Source: Paenibacillus selenitireducens (GTDB lineage: Bacteria > Bacillota > Bacilli > Paenibacillales > Paenibacillaceae). Taken from it: DNA of 63,560 nucleotides. Under the pieces are notes generated by a model that searched no databases, was not told where the DNA came from, and saw nothing but the letters and a program-made list of their open reading frames with translations. Within the stretch, counting starts at the first letter, position 1, and every line of letters starts with the position of its first letter. Positions 52,559 to 61,792 of this stretch are shown here, one piece after another. A program made the position numbers and the translations under genes. The stretch is taken from positions 27 through 63,586 of the forward strand of contig NZ_MSZX01000024.1 in NCBI RefSeq assembly GCF_002021565.1, written 5' to 3'.

Positions 52559-53452
52559 ATGGTGGGAAAATGTTATCGGAGCAAAATAGTTAAGTTGCTA
52601 CGAAAAGATTGGACGGTGGCTGTTCTTTTCTTGGCGCCGAGCTTGATAGGCTTCGCAATTTTTTATCTTATTCCGTTTGTTATGGGATGTTTCTATTCTT
52701 TCCAAGATAGCGCGGTGGATGGCTCTTTTGTCGGTTTTGATAATTATCATGAACTGTTGGCTAGCGGATCCTTCCGTAAAGCGGCAACAAACACATTGCT
52801 ATTTACCGGTATAAGTGTACCGCTCATCGTTGTTTTATCCTTATTATTTGCGATTTTGCTGAATCAAAAATTATTTATTCGGAATTGGCTGCAGACGGCT
52901 TTTGTAATGCCACTTGTGGTACCTGTCGCCTCTATCGTCATGATGTGGCAAATATTGTTCGACTGGAATGGTACCGTAAATGTATGGATGCAAAGCATGC
53001 ATATCGAACGGATCGATTGGATGAAATCAGATTGGTCCATGGGTGTGTTGGTTGTCGTGTACACATGGAAAAATATCGGGTACAACATCATTTTATTCTT
53101 GGCCGGACTACAAAGTATACCTAAGGATTACTATGAAACTGCGGATATCGAAGGTGCCGGCAGATTTCATAAACTGATTCATATTACGCTGGTCTACTTG
53201 ACTCCGACAATGTTCTTTGTCGTTCTAATGTCTATTATAAATTCCTTTAAGGTTTTCCGTGAAACGTATCTGATTGCAGGAGATTATCCACATGACCGTA
53301 TTTATATCCTGCAGCATTATATGAACAACATGTTTCTATCACTCGATATTCAGAAACTAACGGCCGCTGCCACCTTGATGGTAGGCTTTATTCTAATCAG
53401 TGTGACAGTCATGCTTTCAATAGAACGTCGTTTTCGGCAGTTCATGGATTAA
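52559..53452 (+). CDS. Sugar-type ABC permease 1 (MalF/UgpA-like)
   Basis: 297 aa from ATG 52559, after TTAGGAG. Six membrane helices, starting VAVLFLAPSLIGFAIFYLIP and ending VMLSIERRF. The cytoplasmic EAA loop, which docks the ATPase, is intact: YYETADIEGAGRFHKLIHITL (about 198-218). It should form a heterodimer with the next gene and receive solute from one of the two lipoproteins. No ATPase gene is present in the window beside them; a shared MsmX-type ATPase elsewhere would be needed. Confidence 0.92.
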   Translation: MVGKCYRSKIVKLLRKDWTVAVLFLAPSLIGFAIFYLIPFVMGCFYSFQDSAVDGSFVGFDNYHELLASGSFRKAATNTLLFTGISVPLIVVLSLLFAILLNQKLFIRNWLQTAFVMPLVVPVASIVMMWQILFDWNGTVNVWMQSMHIERIDWMKSDWSMGVLVVVYTWKNIGYNIILFLAGLQSIPKDYYETADIEGAGRFHKLIHITLVYLTPTMFFVVLMSIINSFKVFRETYLIAGDYPHDRIYILQHYMNNMFLSLDIQKLTAAATLMVGFILISVTVMLSIERRFRQFMD

Positions 53453-53469
53453 GTGTAAGGACGGTGATA

Positions 53470-54342
53470 TTGTTGACTTTATTTCGCAAGTTTGCGTTGA
53501 CGTTGGTGATGGGGATGATCGCCGCGATGATGCTATTTCCTATTGTTGTTACATTCACCAACTCCTTGATGACGGAAGGTGAGATTGAGCATAACTATCA
53601 TCTCATTGGCGAGATGATCAATACTGCAGCAGGAGAGAAAGATGGATTTGTTAACTTGAAGATATTTCCCGATTGGCTGTCATTTCATCAATATGCGGAG
53701 GTGTTGGTTCATAAACCGATGTTCCTTCAGATGTTTTGGAATTCCGTATGGTTGGTCACACCTATCATCGCAGGGCAAGTGCTAGTCGCATCTCTAGCGG
53801 CCTATGCTTTTGCTAAGCTCCGATTTTGGGGGCGGGATAAGTTGTTTGTCATTTATTTAATGACCATGATTATGCCGTTTCAAGTCACATTGGTTCCCAA
53901 CTACATTATTGTGGAGAAACTTGGACTAATGAACACAACATCCGCGATTATTTTACCGGGAATATTCAGTGCTTTCGGCGTATTTATGCTAAGACAGTTC
54001 ATGCTGCATATTCCGAATTCGTATATCGAAGCTGCCAAAATGGACGGAGCTGGACAATTAAGGATTTTTTATAAGATTATCGTTCCTCTAGTTCAGCCTG
54101 GAATCGCTGCACTGATTGTATTGCTATTTGTTGATAATTGGAATATGGTCGAGCAACCGCTTATTTTTCTGGAGGATGCATTCAAGCAGCCGTTATCGCT
54201 ATATTTGTCGCGAATTAATGAAGGGGCCCGGGGTGTTGCGTTTGCTGCATCGGTTTTGTTTATGGCACCCATGGTGCTGTTGTATCTCTATGCAGAGTCT
54301 TATTTTGTCGAAGGCATTCAGCTATCGGGGATTAAAGGATAG
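53470..54342 (+). CDS. Sugar-type ABC permease 2 (MalG-like)
   Basis: 290 aa; TTG 53470 is 8 bases after AAGGA (GTG 53464 is too close). Six helices and the EAA loop YIEAAKMDGAGQLRIFYKIIV. A loop of about 50 residues after the first helix (EGEIEHNYHLIGEMINTAAGEKDG) is longer than usual in MalG. Partner of the permease at 52559, 17 bp upstream. The HlyD-like adaptor follows 19 bp downstream, so all three are one operon. Confidence 0.92.
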   Translation: MLTLFRKFALTLVMGMIAAMMLFPIVVTFTNSLMTEGEIEHNYHLIGEMINTAAGEKDGFVNLKIFPDWLSFHQYAEVLVHKPMFLQMFWNSVWLVTPIIAGQVLVASLAAYAFAKLRFWGRDKLFVIYLMTMIMPFQVTLVPNYIIVEKLGLMNTTSAIILPGIFSAFGVFMLRQFMLHIPNSYIEAAKMDGAGQLRIFYKIIVPLVQPGIAALIVLLFVDNWNMVEQPLIFLEDAFKQPLSLYLSRINEGARGVAFAASVLFMAPMVLLYLYAESYFVEGIQLSGIKG

Positions 54343-54361
54343 ACATAAGGGAGTGATCATA

Positions 54362-55504
54362 ATGGAATTACAACATACAGAACAAACGAAGTCTGCACGT
54401 AAGCGAATGATTCGAAGGTTTTCTGGCTGGTTTATCGGCCTCCTGATTGCATTTACACTGTTTAGCAACACGCTGATGGCTCTGACTCTACCTAAGGTTG
54501 TTGTAGCAGAACCGAGTCGGGGACAGCTTCTTCATAACTTTCAAGGTAGTGGTGTATTAAAGTGGAGGACAGAGGTAGCGTTAACGAATAGTACGGGTTG
54601 GAAAGTTAAGAGGATAGATGTTAAGGAAGGGGAGGTTGTGAAAAAAGGGCAAAAGCTGGTCCAATACAACAGTGAAGAAGCGGAACAACAGATTCTGGAC
54701 GAACAAGCGAGTCTTCATAAGCTTAAGCTTACAATTGAAGACCTGCAGAGCAGTTTTATTGAGGCTGTACATAGCGGAGATGAGAAGAGCATAAGTAGCG
54801 CCAAACATGTAATCGAGAACAGTAAAATCGATCTGGGTGTTCAGGAACGAAAAATACAAAAGTTACAGGATCACTTGACTAATAATCGCGAATTGGTTGC
54901 TCCGTTTGACGGAATCGTCACGCAAGTAAACGCGATAGATGGCCTTATTTCATCAAATGGGGGAGCGGATGTGCGTATCTCCAACGGAAGCCATGGATTT
55001 GAGTTTGCGTTTTTAGCCCCTGCTGGTATAGCTGATCTGCTAGAGATAGGAGAAAAGCTTGATGTTCAAGTGAATGGAAATAATGTCAAACAAGTCGAAG
55101 GCCAAATTGCAGAAATCCAAGATGCAAATTCCAACGATACAGGTTCCGTAGGTGAAGGCACGACCTTGAATTCTCCAATGAAGCGTATTCTGGTCACGAT
55201 ACAAGACGAGAGTTTGAAGAGAGGTGATAGAGTTCAAGTGGGGCTGACTAAACCGACATCTGATGATGCGATATTGATATCTAATAAGGCCATCCACGAA
55301 GATGGTAGCGGGAAGTATATATTTAAAATCGAAGAAAGAAACGGTCCGCTTGGCAACACATATTACGTTCGAAAAACATCCATTATCGTCTCTGATTCCA
55401 ATGAACAAGAATCAGCCGTAACCCAAGGTGTATTCGAGCACGAACAAATCGTACTCGAGAGTAGCACACCGTTGCAGGATGGCGACAAGGTTCGGATGCA
55501 GTAG
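54362..55504 (+). CDS. HlyD/RND-type periplasmic adaptor protein
   Basis: 380 aa from ATG 54362 after AGGGAG; the longer frame is inside the permease gene. N-terminal anchor (about 18-40), first lipoyl half (GWKVKRIDVKEGEVVKKGQKLVQY), alpha-helical hairpin of about 75 residues (AEQQILDEQASLHKLKLTIE ... ERKIQKLQDHL), second lipoyl half (LVAPFDGIVTQVNAIDG), beta-barrel (EIGEKLDVQVNGNN) and membrane-proximal domain (GKYIFKIEERNGPLGN). Such adaptors normally join MacB-type or RND exporters. Here it sits with importer-type permeases and no ATPase, which is unusual. Confidence 0.9.
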   Translation: MELQHTEQTKSARKRMIRRFSGWFIGLLIAFTLFSNTLMALTLPKVVVAEPSRGQLLHNFQGSGVLKWRTEVALTNSTGWKVKRIDVKEGEVVKKGQKLVQYNSEEAEQQILDEQASLHKLKLTIEDLQSSFIEAVHSGDEKSISSAKHVIENSKIDLGVQERKIQKLQDHLTNNRELVAPFDGIVTQVNAIDGLISSNGGADVRISNGSHGFEFAFLAPAGIADLLEIGEKLDVQVNGNNVKQVEGQIAEIQDANSNDTGSVGEGTTLNSPMKRILVTIQDESLKRGDRVQVGLTKPTSDDAILISNKAIHEDGSGKYIFKIEERNGPLGNTYYVRKTSIIVSDSNEQESAVTQGVFEHEQIVLESSTPLQDGDKVRMQ

Positions 55505-55699
55505 CAGCTATCTTCTTTCATCTAGCCCTCTGCTATCTTCAAATGCATTCTAGTAAACTATCGCACTACGAAAGGGGCTCTTCCCCGTTTCGGAGTTTAT
55601 CCGCATTGACAGAATCGGATGCTATAAATACCTATTCCAGTTTTTAGTGAACATGATATAAGTTTTACGTACCCAGACAGCATGGTATCATATGGGTAA

Positions 55700-55891
55700 G
55701 GTAAGGAAATACACGAAACAATCTATCAGCCTACTCATCATGGGAGAATCTTTACAATTTCCGAAATCAGATTCTTGTTAGATATATATGGGGCACCTCA
55801 GAAGAAAGGGATAACAACCCTTGCGGAAGGTTTTGGACCATATATTGAATATTTTGAAGCACAAATATCGAAATTAAATTTTCAACACTAA
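55700..55891 (+). pseudogene. Gene remnant, family unknown
   Basis: 64 codons in one frame, directly after a TAA and without a start: HETIYQPTHHGRIFTISEIR ... LLDIYGAPQKKGITTLAEGF, ending FQH-stop. Composition is clearly protein-like and AT-rich. It appears to be the end of a gene whose front was lost. The gap 55505-55699 has a weak hairpin at 55569-55592 (CGAAAGGGG/CCCCGTTTCG) and nothing else. Confidence 0.4.
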
Positions 55892-55924
55892 TATAATAAA
55901 ATGATATGGGGGAATGATTCTTGA

Positions 55925-56317
55925 ATGAAAAAATTGTTTTTTATTTTTTGTTTATTAGCATTAATTATGGGGTGTTCGAATGAGAATCGGACAGTTTCAG
56001 AACTAATGAGAGTTGCTGATTTTACTAAAGGATCCGTAGATGTGACGGAAATTTATGATAAGAAAGAAATAAATAAAATAAACGAAATTACAAATAGTTT
56101 AGAATGGGTTGATGAAGCTATTGAAACAAATGGTAACCCAGATTATTCATTTTGGTTAGAACGAAAAGGAGTTGAATTAAGGGTGAAAAATTATGAAATA
56201 TGGTTTAATCAGGATAAATCAGTAATATTAGATCATGTAACAGTAAAGTATGCATTTATTAATGGAGTCAACATGGATGAACTCAAAAATTTATTAGAAT
56301 CCTCTGCGTTGAACTAA
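55925..56317 (+). CDS. Small lipoprotein of unknown function
   Basis: 130 aa; ATG 55925 with GGGGG 12 bases upstream. Signal peptide with lipobox LIMGCSN (Cys about 17), then a mostly helical/beta domain of about 110 residues with YDKKEINKINEITNSLEWVD and WLERKGVELRVKNYEIWF. No family recognised; looks like small Bacillus lipoproteins of the YhfM/YfjS sort in size only. Markedly AT-rich compared with the genes on either side. Confidence 0.7.
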   Translation: MKKLFFIFCLLALIMGCSNENRTVSELMRVADFTKGSVDVTEIYDKKEINKINEITNSLEWVDEAIETNGNPDYSFWLERKGVELRVKNYEIWFNQDKSVILDHVTVKYAFINGVNMDELKNLLESSALN

Positions 56318-56390
56318 CGGGACACGATCAGCCCAATAAATATCAATGGATCGACAGTCGTTCAACTAACCGGCAGGATAAATTTGGAAA
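56310..56390 (+). repeat. Tail repeats (copies 13 and 14)
   Basis: GTTGAACTAACGGGACACGATC at the lipoprotein stop and GTTCAACTAACCGGCAGGATAA at about 56360; both are tail variants without a clear stem. Confidence 0.5.
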
Positions 56391-56476
56391 TATAAGTAAT
56401 AATTGGGTAGTACCAGCAACCGTATCATGTACAGAAATGAAATGTACCCCGTGTAAAGAACAATTTTAAAAAAACG

Positions 56477-56551
56477 TTAGGCACTCTGAAGAAGATGGTT
56501 TCTGTACTGTACAGGAGTCATCTTCTTTAAGTTCCATTGATATCGATAGCA
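56477..56551 (-). pseudogene. IS3-family OrfB C-terminal remnant
   Basis: On the minus strand the frame reads RYQWNLKKMTPVQYRNHLLQ and two more residues, then TAA (56477). This is the standard C-terminus of IS3-family OrfB. Nothing else of the element remains. 56552-56860 has no further gene. Confidence 0.75.
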
Positions 56552-56914
56552 CAAGTAGAGAACTATACTGAAATGCCTATGATGTTTTCTTTACCAGAAC
56601 AAACATAGATACTAGAAATAGCACAGTTAGATAATTCGGATGCCCAGCAAATGCTACATGCTTACGGTTCAGCATCAGCTCAGCGAATTTGGAAATATCG
56701 AATGAAGGACATCCGATTTCATGTTCTTATTATTTGAGAAACACAATATATTAAAAGCGCATGATAGCAACTGTTATATTTACAACGTTTTAATCGCCTA
56801 AAAGTTAAAGCGCTTAAACTTTGTGAGTTGCTGTCAGAGGTTTTATTTTGAAGGGAGGTCTTGGAGGAAGACAGATACAGAAAAGCCCATTATGAAAAAG
56901 CGAAGGAGATGCAA

Positions 56915-59900
56915 ATGAATATACTTTGGGGTAGAAAAACGAAGCGAATCATTTCATTATTTATGGCGTTTACGGTGTTCATTTCATTACAGTTCAACGG
57001 ATTCATTTCCGCAGAGGGTAGTGTGACTCCGGCCACGATCGCAGAATGGAAATACACGTCCAACCCAACGGATCTTGGTATATTCCCTGCTAGTGATGGC
57101 GTGTATAAAGAAACATCTACGCTTCAATCTGTCCCTCCTGGATCATCTTATGATTGGAATAATGATATTAACGCAATATGTTATCAAGGCTGGCAGCAAG
57201 AAACGGGGAAGGACAAATATTGGCTAACTTCCGTTCCAACGAAGAACTATAACCATATTACATTATCTTCAGTGCAACAAGGTAAGGGCACTACTGGCCC
57301 CCGGGATTTCAAGGTACAAATCAGCGTAGATCAACAAAACTGGACTAACATCACAGGCGAAGGAACGGAGTTGCCGAATCTTGTATTAAATGCAGATACA
57401 GCAACGCAATTTAAAAACGTCTCGCTCCCAGATACAGCAGATGATCAAGACCTATTATATATTCGTTGGGTTGTTAATTCAGATGTAAGCACCTCGGGGT
57501 CGACGATCGGTGAGCATGGATCAAGCCAGTTAATCAGCATTACAGTTCAAGGAGAATTCACGGGAACAGAACTTCCTTCTGAAGTGACACCTCCGAACCC
57601 ACCAACCGATCCTGAAGGGTCTGAAGTGCCGGGGGCAGCCGTACTGGAAAAGACGAAACTAGCAGAATGGATTTTTGCAAATGCAGGAACGAATGGAGCA
57701 TTCCCGGCAACGGATGGGACATTCAAGACCACATCCACATTTCGGAACATGGGTGGTTATTACGAGGATTACGACAGTAGCCAGAAAGCGATAAGTTATC
57801 AGGGCTGGAATAGTGGTAATGGTACAAAATACTGGCAGGCGACCGTGTCTACGAAAGGTTATGACAATATCACGTTATCTTCACAGCAGAACTCTTCGGG
57901 TACGGGCCCGCGTGATTTCAAAGTACAAATCAGCACGAACAACACCACATGGACGGATGTACCGAACACGACGTTGAAAATGGTCGTCTCCAGCTTCAAT
58001 TGTGCGAATAATACATGTAAGTTGGTGGAAGTGCCCCTTCCGTCGAACGCGAATGATCAGGATGTCCTGTATATCCGCTGGATCGTGAGTTCAAATACGA
58101 ACACCAACGGATCGAGTGGGATTGGCAGCACAGGCTCTAGCAGAATCAAAGAGGTGCGTATTTCTGGAAGTGCGATAACGGGTGGTCCTGTGGATACGCC
58201 AACGGAAGCGCTCTCGAAGACGCCAACAGCCGGTGCAACCAATGTTGCAGTGGCAGCTCCCGTGACGGTGACCTTCAATAAACCAATTGCGATCATTTCG
58301 GGAGCAAGCGTCACCATCGTGGACAATAGCAATGTAGCATTAGGATCGGTTACTTCTGAAATTATCAATAACGATACATTAAAGATCAACCATCCTGCAT
58401 TTGTGGGTGGCAAAACGTATACCGTCAAAGTGCCCAAGGCACTCATCAAGGGCAGAGATGATCAGGTTGTACTCGCGAGTGATATTTCATGGAGTTTTTC
58501 GATTCAGGGCAATGCCACGACTCCTTCTGTACCCAAGTTGATTAACATGACATTTTATGGGGATTCCAAGATATCCCGTGCATTCACATGGTATACCGAT
58601 GTGATGACGAGCTCGGTCGTACAGGTCGTAGAAGCTAGCAAAGTTCAAGGAAGCAATTTCCCCGAGAATGAAGCCTTGGTATTTACAGGCAGTGAAGAAG
58701 AAATCCAGACATTTGTGACGAAGGCTGATCGGACGTCCAATAAGAAGAAGAAATTTATTACCCATAAAGCCATTGCCAACAACCTGGCACCAGGGACGGT
58801 GTACAAATACCGTGTGGGTAGTGGATCAGCAGATAGTTGGAGCGCGATCGGCAAGTTCCAGACCGATGCACTTGGCAATCAGCCATTTCGTTTTATAGTT
58901 GGATCTGATTCACAAGCTTCAAGTAAATCAGACTTTGAGCCATGGGCAGATACTTTCCGAAAAGCCATTGCAACAATCGGTGACCCTAAATTTCTGATCA
59001 ATGCAGGGGATCTTGTAGATAATGGGGATTTGGAAGAGCAATGGCAGTGGATGTTAGGCCTACCGCAGAATGAACTGCTGAATGTACCGATTGTTCCTGT
59101 TCTGGGCGGTCATGAGGTTCAGGATTATGACGGAGATGAGACTACACCGAACGCTAACTTCTATAACCATTTCAATTTGCCTAAGAAGGTCATAGCCAAT
59201 ACCGATGATGGCTCTGTCTATTCCTTTGAATATGGAGATGCTCTAATCCTTGTGTTTAACTCCCAATATGCGGGTAAGTTAGCGAGCAATGGCAGCGTAC
59301 AATCCGTGGATCAACAATTTACGGATCAGCTCGAGTGGATGAGATACGTCGTAGCGAAGAGTAATGCGAAGTGGAAATTTGTTACGTTCCACAAAGGTCC
59401 CTATTCAGCAGGTGACAACGCAGGCGAATGGGAAGATGAGCGGGTGCAATTTTACAGAAAAGTCCTGATCCCTGTATTCGATGAAATGGGGATCGATATG
59501 GTATTTGAAGCTCATGATCATATGTATATGAGGTCATTCCAAATGTTGGGTGACAAAACCATTCCTACCAATCAACTTACCTTCGACGCGCAAGGAAATG
59601 CAATCAATCCGAAAGGCACGGTCTATCTCATGTCGAATGCCTTTGGCGATAAATTCTATGAAAAGTATCCGGGCTATAATGATTACTTCGCAGCGATTAA
59701 CAAACAGCCGTTCAAAAAAATGTTTACCGACGTATCCGTATCCAGTGACGTCCTCCAGTTCACGGCATTTACAGCAGCGAAGAGTGATGAGAAGACAGGC
59801 GATAATGGCGTGAGAGCTTATGATCAGTACGGAATCAAGAGAACGGACACGAAACCTGCGAAGGTGGAGGCTGCTAATGTTGTGGTTAGCAGCAATAAAG

Positions 59901-60136
59901 CGGTTATTTCATGGAAGCCCCCTGTAACTGGAGGCGAACCCGTAAGAGGTTATAGAATCTATGAGAAGAATGGCAAGGTCAAAGCTTACTGGAGTGTTTA
60001 TGTACCAGCGGTAGCCGGTAAAACGGATTACAGCTTCACGGTTAACAATATAAATGCTGCGAATAAGTATGATTTTATCGTGAGAGCCGTTGGTACTAGA
60101 ATCAACTCGGATCCGGTAGAGGTGAGTACACCTTAG
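56915..60136 (+). CDS. Secreted multidomain metallophosphoesterase (purple-acid-phosphatase-like)
   Basis: 1073 aa from ATG 56915 (AAGGAG, 6-base spacing; TTG 56861 is an alternative). Signal peptide to about 35. Two homologous about 165-residue beta domains (EWKYTSNPTDLG ... ; EWIFANAGTNGAFPATDG ...) each with RDFKVQIS and LLYIRWVV/VLYIRWIV. Then a Big_5/SbsA Ig-like domain (TPTAGATNVAVAAPVTVTFN), a PAP-type fibronectin domain, the metallophosphatase (GSDSQ, NAGDLVDNG, GGHE, TFHKGPYS, EAHDHMYMRS) and a C-terminal fibronectin type III. The usual GNHE is GGHE and GHxH is AHDH, so activity is uncertain. Confidence 0.88.
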   Translation: MNILWGRKTKRIISLFMAFTVFISLQFNGFISAEGSVTPATIAEWKYTSNPTDLGIFPASDGVYKETSTLQSVPPGSSYDWNNDINAICYQGWQQETGKDKYWLTSVPTKNYNHITLSSVQQGKGTTGPRDFKVQISVDQQNWTNITGEGTELPNLVLNADTATQFKNVSLPDTADDQDLLYIRWVVNSDVSTSGSTIGEHGSSQLISITVQGEFTGTELPSEVTPPNPPTDPEGSEVPGAAVLEKTKLAEWIFANAGTNGAFPATDGTFKTTSTFRNMGGYYEDYDSSQKAISYQGWNSGNGTKYWQATVSTKGYDNITLSSQQNSSGTGPRDFKVQISTNNTTWTDVPNTTLKMVVSSFNCANNTCKLVEVPLPSNANDQDVLYIRWIVSSNTNTNGSSGIGSTGSSRIKEVRISGSAITGGPVDTPTEALSKTPTAGATNVAVAAPVTVTFNKPIAIISGASVTIVDNSNVALGSVTSEIINNDTLKINHPAFVGGKTYTVKVPKALIKGRDDQVVLASDISWSFSIQGNATTPSVPKLINMTFYGDSKISRAFTWYTDVMTSSVVQVVEASKVQGSNFPENEALVFTGSEEEIQTFVTKADRTSNKKKKFITHKAIANNLAPGTVYKYRVGSGSADSWSAIGKFQTDALGNQPFRFIVGSDSQASSKSDFEPWADTFRKAIATIGDPKFLINAGDLVDNGDLEEQWQWMLGLPQNELLNVPIVPVLGGHEVQDYDGDETTPNANFYNHFNLPKKVIANTDDGSVYSFEYGDALILVFNSQYAGKLASNGSVQSVDQQFTDQLEWMRYVVAKSNAKWKFVTFHKGPYSAGDNAGEWEDERVQFYRKVLIPVFDEMGIDMVFEAHDHMYMRSFQMLGDKTIPTNQLTFDAQGNAINPKGTVYLMSNAFGDKFYEKYPGYNDYFAAINKQPFKKMFTDVSVSSDVLQFTAFTAAKSDEKTGDNGVRAYDQYGIKRTDTKPAKVEAANVVVSSNKAVISWKPPVTGGEPVRGYRIYEKNGKVKAYWSVYVPAVAGKTDYSFTVNNINAANKYDFIVRAVGTRINSDPVEVSTP

Positions 60137-60232
60137 GTACTCTGTAATTGTAGATTTCAATGAGGTGGAAACAAGAAAACGCAGCTCACATGGTTTGAAT
60201 GGGATAGAATTTGCGAATTATCATTCTATTAT

Positions 60233-60418
60233 ATGCGTCAGAGGATAGGCATGTATCCATCATTTTTCTATAAACCTGGGTATGGCACAGCTTTTGTGAA
60301 ATTTCTTATTAATGAAATCATCAACAGGGGTGAAGATAAGGTAATACTTGAAGTAGCTAAAGACAACTTTGCGAAAAGGTTATATGAAAGCCTAGGGTTT
60401 AAATTGGAAATTCCCTGA
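60233..60418 (+). pseudogene. GNAT acetyltransferase, C-terminal remnant
   Basis: 61 codons: FYKPGYGTAFVKFLINEIIN and the typical GNAT end LEVAKDNFAKRLYESLGFKL. The acetyl-CoA loop survives only partly (GYGTA) and the N-terminal half is absent. No ribosome binding site at the ATG. Confidence 0.65.
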
Positions 60419-60420
60419 CA

Positions 60421-60513
60421 GTTTTATTGGTTTCTGATTTAGAGAAGTGGAAGGAGTATTATCAAAAGGCATTAGGTTGTGAAGTGCTACTCTTTCCAAA
60501 GCCCTTCTTTTAA
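60421..60513 (+). pseudogene. Glyoxalase/VOC-like N-terminal remnant
   Basis: VLLVSDLEKWKEYYQKALGC followed by EVLLFP and a stop resembles the first beta-alpha unit of a VOC-superfamily protein. It begins 3 bp after the GNAT remnant, so two broken ends are joined here. Confidence 0.45.
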
Positions 60514-60603
60514 ACCTCTAACTTTTTATTATTCTATCCTTGTAACATTTTCCAGAGCATTAACGTCTAGGTTAAAAATAAAAGATATACGGAGGGTAAC
60601 AAG

Positions 60604-61479
60604 ATGAGAAATTTAATGAAAAAACCACTGATACTACTCATGTTAATCGCCATCTTCAGCATGGGTATTAGCGGTTCCGCTTTTGCTCATAAAGGGAACA
60701 ATCAGAGTAAACAAAACGAGAAGGACAGCTTGAACGCGGCAACAGCAGTGACCATGATCGTAAAAGGCTTGGATTTAAACATCGACAATATTAAATTTAT
60801 CAAGAAACCGGAGGCAAGCGACTATTTTACGAAGGTTAAAAACGACTCTTCATACGCGGAATACTTCATCATCGCTCAAATAAACGGGCTAGGAATTCCG
60901 AAAGACATTAATCCTTCCGCAAAAATCACCAGGGAGCAATTCGCCAAATGGCTATTTGGGGCATTAAGCCATAAGGGAAATTATTCATGGATCGAAATTT
61001 TCCAAAGCGTTTCGGATGCCGACCAAGTGACAAACGGGTACATGGACAGTATTCAGAAGTTACTCATTGCCAAGATCGTATCCCTAGACAGCAAGCAACG
61101 CTTCTATCCAAAGAGCTATATCACCCGCGCAGGAGCTGACGATATGATCAGCAAAACGTTAAAATTCATTAAAAACACAAAATCGGAAACACCTGATACT
61201 TCCGTTCTCAACCAAGTAAAAATCACTTCGGATAAAGAAACGGATTCTGTCACCCGAGTGATGTTATCCGTTCTGGTTCCTCACTCTGGATTTGGACTCG
61301 AGATCACGGGCATCCAATTCTCGAAAGGCGTAGCCACTATTCAATATAGAGTCCTGGAGCCTGATCCTGACAACATGTACTCCCAAGTCATCACTGAGTT
61401 GAAAGCCGTGACTTATATACCTTCGGACTACAAAGCTGTACTTGGGACAGTACAACCCACAGCTCCATTCCAAGGTTAA
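60604..61479 (+). CDS. Secreted SLH-like protein with PrcB-like C-terminal domain
   Basis: 291 aa; GGAGGGTAAC precedes ATG 60604. Signal peptide cleaved after SAFA (about 29). Residues 45-190 contain two or three degenerate SLH repeats (AEYFIIAQINGLGIPKDINP ... ITREQFAKWLFGAL; MDSIQKLLIAKIVSLDSKQRFYP ... ITRAGADDMI). Residues 215-285 (MLSVLVPHSGFGLEITGIQF ... ) resemble the PrcB/protease-inhibitor-like C-terminal domain. Likely held on the wall and perhaps binds or restrains a protease; this is inference. No operon partners. Confidence 0.78.
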   Translation: MRNLMKKPLILLMLIAIFSMGISGSAFAHKGNNQSKQNEKDSLNAATAVTMIVKGLDLNIDNIKFIKKPEASDYFTKVKNDSSYAEYFIIAQINGLGIPKDINPSAKITREQFAKWLFGALSHKGNYSWIEIFQSVSDADQVTNGYMDSIQKLLIAKIVSLDSKQRFYPKSYITRAGADDMISKTLKFIKNTKSETPDTSVLNQVKITSDKETDSVTRVMLSVLVPHSGFGLEITGIQFSKGVATIQYRVLEPDPDNMYSQVITELKAVTYIPSDYKAVLGTVQPTAPFQG

Positions 61480-61624
61480 TCCATTTATCATAATAATAAA
61501 AAAGACCATACTCTTTAACGGGCAAGTGGCGGGGCAAGTTTTGAGTTTTGAACAGTTCGGTGAACCAGAAGTCAGCTCTCAATATTTCTCAACTAATGGA
61601 GAGGTTAATACAAAGACAACAGCC

Positions 61625-61692
61625 AGCCGGCTCACGCCGGCTGGCTGTTCAGCTAACGGGGAACGATAGCTAACGGGCAGTAAAGTTCGATT
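61625..61692 (+). repeat. Hairpin-plus-tail repeats (copies 15 and 16)
   Basis: Stem CAGCCGGC/GCCGGCTG, then CTAACGGGGAACGATAG and directly CTAACGGGCAGTAAAGTTCG, i.e. two tails in tandem. Another tail-like TTTAACGGGCAAGTGG is at 61514. The rest of 61480-61792 is empty. Confidence 0.6.
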
Positions 61693-61792
61693 AAAATTAT
61701 TCATTCACTTGTTGACGTATTAGGTGCTGTAGTATGTTAACCTTGACTACGCTATTGAATGTAAATAATTAACAGAGAGGGTTGTCTATCAG

